In this document: positions 54,818 through 64,000 of the stretch, in pieces | Layout: the number at the start of each line of letters is the position of its first letter | Position numbering within the stretch: position 1 is the first letter of the stretch | NCBI GenBank assembly: GCA_037447655.1 | Contig: JBBHKE010001456.1 | Coordinates: 62,001 to 126,000, forward strand | Direction: 5' to 3' | DNA length: 64,000 bases | Origin: Zygnema cylindricum | Lineage: Eukaryota > Streptophyta > Zygnematophyceae > Zygnematales > Zygnemataceae | Notes under the pieces: model-generated | Told to the model about the DNA's origin: nothing | Databases searched by the model: none | What the model saw: the letters and a program-made list of their open reading frames with translations, nothing else | Translations under genes and position numbers: made by a program

Positions 54818-57800
54818 ATGGAGGTCTCAGAGTTTCAGGTTATGGGCCCACCCTCTAGGGTACCAATCTTTAATGGAACTGGCTTCATATACTGGGAAAG
54901 TATGATGATAGGAGCTCTATGCGAAAAAGGTTTTGGGGGATAGTAAGTGGACGATTGGGGCATCCATCAAGTCTTGGAATTCCTCCAAGGTTTAAAGGAA
55001 GCAGATTCACCAGGAAAGAGGATTCACCTTCAACGGAGGAAACAAAGGAAGGAGAGGTGGTGGACAAAGGAAATGAGAAGGAGGCGACCACACCAATAAC
55101 AACTAGTTTAGCATTCATGTCACCTATTCCGAGGAACGAGGAGAATGATACTAAAACGTGGGACTTCAACAATATGGCGGCAAAGCACTTCATCCTACGC
55201 CATCTCACTCAAGGACTTGCATGTCCTCATTTGCAGGTAGAAAGGGCATCCGATCTTTGGATGGCTCTCATAAAGATGTACCGAAGTGGTACGATTCAGC
55301 AACAACAGTTGGCTGATCAGAAAGTTAAGGAGTATGTATACAAAGGGGGAAATATGTTGGATTTTTGCAATGAGCTTGCTACACTCTTCATGGAGCTAGA
55401 GAGTGTGGGAAAAGTTTTTAGTGAAAAAGAAAAGGTTCATTGTTTACTGATGAAGTTACCTGATGAGTTCGAGAACATAGTCAACCGTGTGCAGGACTTG
55501 CCGGACTCAAGGTAGATATGGAACTCAGTGGTAGGGATGATTCTCGTTCGAGAGAATACGATTGAGATCCGAAGGGGAGGAAAGAGTGGCCAAGCCTTGG
55601 CAACAGCGACCGATTGGAGGAACAAGGATTCCCGGAAACTAGTCGGAAACTATGGGGGTAGGGAGCAGAAAAAAGAGGTTGACGAGTTCGAACCAAGGGC
55701 TCCCAAAGGTTTTTGTCATTTTTGTAAGAAACCGGGGCACTATATGGCAGAGTGCACTAAGCTAACCGAGCTTCGGTTAAAGGAGGGGCAGACCGGTGGT
55801 ACCCCGAGAGGAAAGAAAAAGGCCCTTGTCACACAGGTACTTGAGTCGGAATTCGAGGACGAGGACGATAAGCTCCTTTTGGATGAGGAGTTGGAGGCGA
55901 AAACTGAGGTTGAAATTCCACGAAGGCAGAAATGTGCTTACAGTGGATTGAAAGGTGAAGCAAGCAGGATTATAGATTCAGGTGCCTCAATGCACATGTG
56001 TAAGGATAAGCACCTGTTCACTAAGATAAGAAAGATTCCCACCGTAGAGATAGAGTACGGGGATGGGAGGATAGTCACCACTACTCTTGTAGGATCGGTA
56101 TATCTGAAAGTATTAGTAGAAGGAAAGACATCCATATTAACATTCTCCGATGTATTGTTTATTCCGGAGCTGAACAAAAACCTTATTTCTACATCTATAT
56201 TAGATGATAAGGGTTTTTTCACTAGCACTAGGGAAGGAGTCTTTACTGCTAGTTTTGAGGAGGATGTGTATTTCATTGCTGAGAAAGGTAGCCATGGGAT
56301 GTTTAGGCTGATCTTAAGTAATGAAACGAAGAAACTTTATTATGCTGGTGTTCATGATATTATGATGTGGCATAAGAGGCTTGGGCATGTGAATCTAGAT
56401 AAGTTAAGAGAGATGAAAAAGATGGGAGTGGTGGAAGGGATTCAGTTCAGTGAGAGTGATGATATAAGTGATTGTAGTGGATGAGCTCAAGATAAAACAC
56501 ATAAATTACCCTTTCCTAAAACAACCACCTATAAGGGAGAAAAAATTCTAGATCTAGTACACACAGATATTTGGGGACCGGCTAGAGTGCCCTCACCGGG
56601 GGGGAAGAGATTTATGATGACTATACCTGATGATTGGTCTCGGTATTCCCGGGTGTATTTTTTGAAAAACAAGTCAGAAGCTGAGGATTGTTTTAGACAA
56701 TATAAAGCATGGAGTGAAAAAATCCATGAAACTCCAATCAAGAGAGTAAGGAGTGACAATGGTGGGGAGTATACTTCTAACCAGTTTGAGAATTTTTTGA
56801 GGGAAGATGGGGTTCGACACCAAAAGACAGTTCCAGAAAATCCGGAACAGAATGGGGTAGCTGAAAGGTTAAATAGAACACTAAGTGATAGTGCTAGAAG
56901 TATGTTGTCGGATAAGAAGATAGGAAAAAGGTTTTGGGAAGAAGCAATGAACTGTGCTAATTACCTCAATAATAGAGTTCTTACTTCAGCTATAAAAGAT
57001 CAAACACCTTATGAGAGATGGACAGGCCGGAAACCAGACATATCTCACTTAAAGGTTTTCGGCAGTCAAGTATTCAGTCTAGATACTGATCGGTCCAATT
57101 GGTAGCTAGATCTTAAAGGAAAACCGGGATACTTATTAGGATATGATGAGGATGTTAAAGGATATAGAGTTTATGATCTAAAAAGGGAAGATATAATCTT
57201 AGTAAAGCATCTAGTAGTTATGGATGAAGGAAAATCTGTGGATCCCTTCAAATATACGAAGCCAGTAAAAATCAGATTTGAGTCAGAAAATTCCGATGAC
57301 TTTGAGCTTCCTAACTATCCAGGTTTTAGAGAAGATGACATTCTTGCAGGTACAAATCAGACCGAAAAGGACTCGGCTGTGGAAACTCCAGTGACAACTC
57401 TACCCGAAGCGGAAGACGTGGTGGAAATTGATTCGGAATCAAGGGATAGGGGAGAAGCCGAGTTTGTTCGAAATGAATCCACGAGAACCATCTATTCCGT
57501 CCTCAGATTTTGAGGGGGGAAGGAGAAGTAGTAAAAGACTGCAAGAAAAACAGGTTAATAACAAGGTAACAAAACTATCTCATCAAGATGAACCTCAAAC
57601 TTATGGAGAGGCGATGACTTTTCCAAAATGAAATCGGTGGAAGACAGCCATCAATGAAGAGATGGCCTCAATTATGGCAGCCGATACTTGGGAGCTGGTA
57701 GATTGTCCACCTAACCGAAAACTAATCAGTTGTAAGTGGGTTTTCAAATTAAAACTGAACCCAGATAACACAATCGAGCGCTAGAAGGCCCGACTAGTGG

Positions 57801-59177
57801 CAAAGGGATTTACACAAAAGGAGGGAATTGACTACGAGGAAACCTTTGCCCCGGTGGTAAGATTTCCCTCCGTCCGCATACTTCTCAGCCCGGCAGCAGC
57901 GGAAGACATGGAAGTGCACCAGATGGACATCAAAACAGCCTTTTTGCATGGAGAATTGGAAGAGGAGATCTTCATGCGACAACCCGAAGGGTTTGTGGAA
58001 GAAGGAGAGGAGAGTAAGGTATGCTGGCTGATTAAATCTCTTTATGGTTTGAAACAGGCGCCTCGACAGTGGAATAAGAAGCTTGATGAGTTTCTTATCG
58101 GTCTGGGATATATATTCGGATCAGCTCAGATCACTCAATCTATGTTTTCGAAGATGAGGAAGGTTTTATATTTATTGCAAATTATGTTGATGATTTGCTT
58201 GTTTTAAGTAAACCAATGGAAAAAATTAATAAACTGAAAACCGATCTTAAGGGGAGATTTGAAATGAAGGATATGGGGGAAGCAAAATATATTTTGGGAA
58301 TTCAAGTAGAGAGAGACCGAAAAAGAAAAATTATAAGATTGACTAAAAAGGAAGCAATAGGGAACATGCTTGAAAAATTTCAAATGGATAAAGCTAATAG
58401 TTGTACAACTCCAATGGAATTGAAGAAGGGAAGTGAGGGGAGTGAGGAAGAAGGAGTCATAGTCTTAGACGAGGAATTATCTCTTGAAGAACACAAGTTC
58501 ATGCAGACTATTCCTTACAGGCAAGTAGTGGAAAGTCTAATCTATTTTATGAATTGTACCCGGCTGGATTTAGGTGCAGCTGTAGGAGTGCTGAGTAGAA
58601 GTCTAAATGCTCCCACTAAGAGGGATTGGGAGGCAGCTAATAGAGTTCTTAGATACTTGATAGGAACTAGGGATCTATGTTTGCATTTGGGTGGGGAGAA
58701 TACTGACATCACTACTTGGAGTGATGCTAGTTATGGTGATGCTCCGATGAGGAGATGCACTTCTGGATATGTATTATATGTGGGTGATTGGGCTTGCTGT
58801 TGGAGTAGCAAACAGCAAAAGGTTATTGCTCAGTCCACCATGGAGGCTGAGTATATGGCCTCTTGCTCTGCTGTAAAAGAATTGATGTGGGTCAAGTCTT
58901 TACTGGTGAACTTGGTCATCTTAAGAGTGGTGTGCAGAAAATATTTTGTGATAATCAAGCAGCAATTGCTATTTCTGCCAATCCTAAACATCATTTTAAA
59001 GCAAAACATATGGACATTAGACTCAGCTTTGTTAGAGAGAAAGTAGAAAATAAAATAATCAGTTTAGAGTACCGACCAGATAGTGAGATGGTAGCAGATA
59101 TGATGACCAAACCTGTGCCTTCCCCTAAGCTAATTTTTTGCAGGGAGAAGTGTGGTCTGAAATTAAGAATTGACTAG
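54818..59177 (+). pseudogene. A2 gag-pol, decayed by stops and frameshifts
   Basis: The start ATG at 54818 lies in the LTR as in A1. Lesions: one-base deletion in an A run at about 54923; stops at 55513 (Trp codon), 56482 (first Cys region of integrase), 57103 and 57629; a frameshift near 57470; a stop at 57782; and a shift near 58130-58200 around the YVDD box. Domains remain clear: knuckle CHFCKKPGHYMAEC, DSGASMHMCKD, RSDNGGEYTSN, VAERLNRTL, VHQMDIKTAFLHG, STMEAEYMASCSAVKE, and an RNase H end to 59174. It cannot be translated whole, so recent mobility would have needed proteins in trans. Confidence 0.92.
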
Positions 59178-60243
59178 AAAATAAGGGGAGTGTAGAAATT
59201 AATGGTTTTTAAGTATTTTCTAGGTCTGAATAGAAATAAAAAAGCCGAGGCAGTCTACCTCTAACTTCTCTCTCCAACTCTCAAACTTGTCGCAGTCACT
59301 GAGAAATTGGAGAGGAAGCTAGAACCATGGCTACCTAGGCTATCCTGAGGTTTACGAGAAATTTATATTAGTCAAGGGATTAATTACTAAAAGGTATGTG
59401 CCGGCGACACAATTTGATCCTGGTACCTGCCGGCCGTCAGAGAGTAGATAGCCGGTAGCCTTAGCCGTTAAGTCTAGAAGTAGTCTTACATAGTATATAG
59501 TACGATAATGATTTAAACAGGTACACGTAGGATAAATCATTTAGCTATAATTGTTAACGGGATACATAGATATGGTAGTGTAAAAGTACGAATTGCGGTA
59601 CGGATAAGAAATCAATGACGCGCATTGATTTCGTAAGCGAAACAAATACCACGCATGTATTTATTATGGCTACGATCAAATGCGAGTTTAATCGGACGGC
59701 CGGAATTAGCGCCGAGATCGCGGAAGGAGAATTCGGCGGTTTGTGGGCATCGCCACATCGGATGACACGTGGCGATGTAACATTGGAGCGCGGCATCTCC
59801 GAGGATTAAAGGAGCGAATCCAAATATTCCACGTGTGGACATTAAGGGCATGTCGTACAGTGTCCGTACATAAATTACACCGGCAGCTGTACTTTTGCGT
59901 ACGAAACTGTTTTCTGATTGGTTTCGTACATTAGTAGATAGAGTCTGTGAGAGAGATAGGACTTAGAAAAATTAGAAGATAGGACCCTCTCTCCCAGAGA
60001 GCTTCTGTACAAAAGGTCAACTTTGACCCTCCATAACTTACTGCTCAGAGGAGCAAATTCAGAGATTCTTTTTGCTATCGACTCAAAAAAGTCTTGCCTT
60101 CACAAGGGTGAAGGTGGTCAGAGTATTTGTGTGCCAGGGTGGCAGTTATTTTTGCTTAAACACAAAGGGGTCAGGATTATCCTAGAGGCTTCTTGGAAGC
60201 TGTCCACTCCGAGGACTTATGGAGGTCTCAGAGTTTCATTACT

Positions 60244-62435
60244 CACTTAGACCACATGCTTTCTGCAGTACTCCAACTTAGGAGCGGGAAGGGCTTTTGT
60301 CAACATGTCCGCAACCATTTTCTCATCAGGCAAATAACAAAGTTTGACCACTTTTGCAAATACTTTCTCTCGGACCAAATGTAGCCGAATGTCCATATGT
60401 TTACCCTTAAAATGGTGACTTAGGTTTGTAGCCACAGAAATGGCTGCTTGGTTGTCGCAACACATTATTTGTGTCCCGTGTTGTGTAAAACCGAATTCTT
60501 GAAGAAATGACTTAATCCATAGCAGCTCTTTCAAGGCTGCACTCGCAGCCATGTATTCGGCTTCCATAGTCGATTGTGCCGTGACATTTTGAAGTTTACT
60601 ACTCCAACTACAAGTTCCATTTCCAATCTGAATGACATACCCAGTTGTAGACTTCCTACTAGGCACATCACTATAGCTAGCATCACTCCAAGTATTAATG
60701 GTAACCTTGTCCCCTCCCAAAGCAAGCCAAAGATTTTTAGTCCCCAACAAGATATATCTTAAGACCCTTTTTGCTGCTTCCAAGTCTATTTTTCGTGGAT
60801 TTTGCAGACTTCTGCTCAACACACCAACAACTGCTGCTATATCGGGCCTATTACAATTCATGAAGTAAATCAGACTTCCTACTACTTGTCTGTAGGGTAC
60901 TTGGGACATAAATTTTTGCTCTTCTACACTGAGTTCCTCATCTATTATGACTCCAAACTCATGCTCGATTCCTTCAAGTTTTTGCTTATTCTCCATAGGA
61001 GTTGCACAACCTTTGGCATCAGCCAAAACCAAATTTTTCCAACTTGTTTCCTATCGCTTCTTTTTGAGTTAGCCTAATGATTTTCTTTTCTCTATCTCTT
61101 TCAACTTGTATTTCAAGGATATATTTTGCCTCACCTAAATCCTTCATTTCAAGTTTTGAATTAGGAGCGTGTTTTACTCTAGCAATTGCTTCTTTGTTCC
61201 TACTAATTAGCAGCAAATCATCAACATACACAGCAATGAATATCTCCTCATCAGGATTATCACCACACATCTCATATACCGAATGATCTGAACTAATTCT
61301 AGTAAATCCTCATCCTGTCAAGAACTCATCTAACTTTCGGTTCCATTGCCTAGGGGCCTGTTTTAGGCCCTACAAAGATTTAAAAAGTCTGCACACAAAA
61401 TTTTGTTTTCCTGCTTCCTCATAACCCTCTTGCTGCTTCATATAAATGACCTCATCTAAATCACCATGCAAAAATACAGTTTTGACATCCATTTGGTGGA
61501 TGTCAAAATCCTCCATGGTAGCTAATGTAAGTAACATGCGGACATATGGAAACCTTACCACCGGTGAAAATGTTTCTTCATAATCTTTCCCCTCCTTTTG
61601 ATTTTATCGCTTAGCAACCAAGCGAGCCTTATACCTGTCTATGGTATTATGTGGGTTCAATTTTAATTTAAACACCCATTTACTTCCAATAGCCTTTCTT
61701 CCAAGAGAAAGTTCCACCAGATTCTATGTTTGGGCCTCCATGATGGACTTCATTTCTTCATTGATTGCTTCCACCCAGTGTTCCCTTTCATTACTCGAAA
61801 AAGCTTCCGTTAACGTTAGAGGCTCTTCTGTGTGCGCTGAGTGAGCAAAGGCTGCACTTTCTCCCCTAAGTCGTGCACTTCGCCTAACTCCACCTGGCTG
61901 TTGTTGGTATAGATGGTTGGGTCCTCCTCCTTAATACATGTGATTCTTCTTGTGATTCAGTTTCGACTTGAGGTAGAGGAGAGTTTGCAACTCTTTCGAG
62001 CATAACACTTCTTGTTTCTGGTGGAGAAGATGATTGCAAATCACTTTGAGCTAATGCAGATATATTTTTTATATTTTTATTGAAAAACATAGGATATACC
62101 TCTAAAAAGATATAATCATCACTTCGACTTTTCTTTTCATTGCTACGTTGACTAAATACATCTACTCCTTTTCCCTCATCCTTCACTATGATGTTTTTGG
62201 CTACCACAACTCTATTTCTCTTAATGTCATATACTTTATAACCCTTGGCATGATCATCATTCCCTAAAAATATCCATGGTATGCCTTTTGGCTCTAATTT
62301 CCATTTTTGTGGATCATTATCTAGCAAGAAAACCTTACTTCCAAAAACTTTGAAGTGACTTACATCTGGTTTGTGTCCTGTCCACATTTCATTGGGAGTT
62401 TTATCTTTTACTGCCCTTGTTTCTATCCTGTTTCT
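60244..62435 (-). mobile_element. Element J: pol part of a second copia lineage
   Basis: Minus-oriented. J is interrupted on its 5' side by K (at 62436) and near its 3' end by A2 (at 60243). It continues across A2 to its polypurine tract and LTR at 53284-53768. Its proteins differ clearly from the A/C/E group. Confidence 0.85.
60247..62435 (-). pseudogene. J pol: integrase end, RT, RNase H
   Basis: In transcript order: integrase C-terminal part (RNRIETRAVKDKTPNE, KPDVSHFKVFGSKVF, 62435-61920); RT start broken near 61600-61700; MVRFPYVRMLLTLA and DIHQMDVKTVFLHGDLDE (61561-61370); RT with intact AVYVDDLLLISRN and RLTQKEAIGNKLEKF (61270-61019); RT thumb and RNase H 61032-60247 (TWSDASYSDVPSRKS, STMEAEYMAASAALKELLW, HHFKGKHMDIRLHLVREKV). 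The long 261-codon RNase H block is intact; elsewhere there are shifts and stops. Confidence 0.88.
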
Positions 62436-64000
62436 TGTTGATATTTGAGTATTTTTTAGGTCTTTATTATGATAGAAAAGGAGCAAAGGCAGTCTGCCTC
62501 TAACTCCTTTCTCCAAGCCCCCACACTTGATGTAGTCACTGAAGGCTGGAAAGGGGGCTAGAGCCATGGCTGTCTAAGCCCTACAGAGAGCAAAGGGTAG
62601 ATAAAAGTAGGTTACTAAAAGGGTAGTTGACGGATCCAGGAATTGATCCTGGCACCTAGCGTCCGTCAATTCATCTGTAGCCGGTAGCTTTATCCGTTTA
62701 GCCTATGACTAGTATAATGACATATGGGGTTCTATAGCAAAATAAATAGCTACTTGCAGGAAATTTCATTTAATTGGATTACGGGTTATAGGACATAGAA
62801 ACAATAGTACTTTAAAGTACCTAACGAAACAAATAGTACGGACATTTGTTTCGACGGCCTGTATTAAATATCGATGTAAATCGGACGCCCGTGATTAGCG
62901 TCGGTTTCACGGAATGGAAAATTTGGCGGTTTATGGACATCATCACTCCGTATGACATGTGGCGACATTGTACGGGTTGCAAAATCTTTGGAACGCAACA
63001 CAACAAATTCGGATATGACAAATGTCACATTATGGCAATATCGTACAATGTCCGTACAGAATGTACTCCGTCACGTGTACTTTCTTGTACGGTACCATTT
63101 TTTCTGACACGGCATGACATGGCGCCACGTGGAGAGATAAGATTTGGAGGCACGAATTCCGGGGATTATAAGAGCGAATCCAGATAAGACATGTGTTGAC
63201 TTTTTAGCCATGTCGTACGATGACCATACAAAAGGTACACCGACATCTGTACCTTTATGTACTTTACAGTAATTTGATTGGTCCGTACCTCATTACTACA
63301 GGTTTTAGAGAGGGGTTTAGGACTTAGAATATTTCGGGTAGGTAGCCACCTCTCTCCTAGAGAGCACCTTGTATAAATGGCAAACTTTGGCCAGCCATAA
63401 CTACAAACTCAGTTGACCAATTTCAGTGATTCTTGTTGCTGCGGCCTCAAGGAAGTCCAAACTACACATGGGTGTAGTCGGCTAGTGTTTTTGCATGCCT
63501 GGATGGCTGCATTTCTAAGGGAAAGTCAAAGTGGGTGAATGTGTCCAAATCTCATATTCTAACTTTGCATTTTGTGGTGGAACTAAGCACACAGAAAGTC
63601 TTATTTCACACGGGTGAAGCTGTAATAGGGTTTTGATTGTCAAGGGGTCAATCATTTGGGTTTATATAAACTTAGAGTCGGCACTATCTAGATTAGCTTC
63701 CTTTGGACCAGCGAATTCTGTGTGGCAATGTAGCCCATAAAATTTCAGGTTATTGGCCCACCATGTAGGGTGCCTATGTTCGATGGAATAGACTTCACTT
63801 ATTCGGAGTTTACGATGGGGGGATTCCTTTTGGAAAAGCACTTATGGGGAATTGTTTCGGGACAAGTGAGGTGTCCGCCACCGGGCTTTGGAGGAGCTCA
63901 CTATGTGGAATCATCTGGGGCTGCCCAGAATACCCACCGAAGTTCAGATGCAATAGAAGGTGAAGGGAAAATCATTACCGTGGAAGGGGAAATAGGAGAG
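62436..64000 (+). mobile_element. Element K: plus-oriented C-family copia, continues past the window
   Basis: The 5' LTR 62436-63747 (1312 bp, TGTTGATATTTGAG...AAAATTTCA) is inserted in J integrase; the left flank TTTCT (62431-62435) is the expected target duplication. Primer-binding site GGTTATTGGCCCACC (one change) follows directly. The tRNA-like cassette lies antisense at 62630-62712. Confidence 0.88.
63742..64000 (+). CDS. K gag N-terminal part, open to the window end
   Basis: A frame open from the LTR border encodes VIGPPCRVPMFDG, FTMGGFLLEKHLWGIVS and CPPPGFGGAHY, close to C1 and C2 gag. The usual ATG in the primer-binding site is ATT here, and the upstream LTR ATG is followed by TAG. 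The first usable start may be an internal Met, so this copy may not initiate normally. Confidence 0.75.

Larger units (their letters stand above)
53790..60238 (+). mobile_element. Element A2: full-length A-family copia inserted in J (6.45 kb)
   Basis: LTRs 53790-54837 and 59191-60238, both exactly 1048 bp, TGTAGAAA...GAGTTTCA, differing at roughly 45 sites by eye. Target duplication TTACT at 53785-53789 and 60239-60243. Primer-binding site GGTTATGGGCCCACC at 54838; polypurine tract AAAATAAGGGGAG at 59178-59190. J sequence is continuous when A2 is removed. Confidence 0.95.

Overview
This window looks like nuclear DNA of a land plant or other streptophyte. The evidence is: spliced host genes with 0.2-1.5 kb introns and GT/AG borders; very dense Ty1/copia LTR retrotransposons in nested stacks; small TTA-flanked PIF/Harbinger-type elements; and retrotransposon primer-binding sites that match 15 nt of a plant-type initiator tRNA-Met anticodon arm. 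I cannot name the species.

Layout. 1-9.4 kb is the host-gene part. A complete six-exon class I SAM-dependent methyltransferase gene of the EEF1AKMT4/METTL13-like family lies on the minus strand (2600-6744, 266 aa predicted). A probable plus-strand terminal exon (2260-2358) converges on it, and a 29-bp minisatellite and a 678-bp PIF/Harbinger-like element lie just upstream. 9.4-19.2 kb holds a dispersed repeat (AB) present twice. Copy 1 is split by a 3.85-kb internally inverted copia derivative (C1) with target-site duplication (TSD) CGAAC, and further on by copia element A1, whose long gag-pol frame is open until it is cut off inside reverse transcriptase. 19.2-31.1 kb holds three more TTA-flanked elements, a BED-type zinc-finger (hAT-like) fragment, a partial copia element (C2) between two copies of a charged-tail sequence, a probable secreted LysM-like gene (29199-29460) with a TATA box, and long homopurine/homopyrimidine tracts.

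31.1-64 kb is a nested copia array. Element E (minus, TSD TCTAG) carries the remains of element F and a full-length element G inside it. Right of E come a chimeric LTR (H1), element H, LTR I, a tandem J/J' arrangement sharing one LTR, the full-length element A2 (TSD TTACT) inside J, and element K, inserted in J and running off the window end.

How the parts work together. The A, C, E, F, G, H and K elements share an unusual arrangement. The primer-binding site abuts the LTR and is complementary to the anticodon arm, not the 3' end, of initiator tRNA-Met. In most copies the gag frame starts inside the LTR and reads through that site. Their LTRs carry an antisense tRNA-like cassette. Most coding regions are decayed; A1 has the best preserved frame. 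Family C copies look gag-only and would need enzymes supplied in trans.
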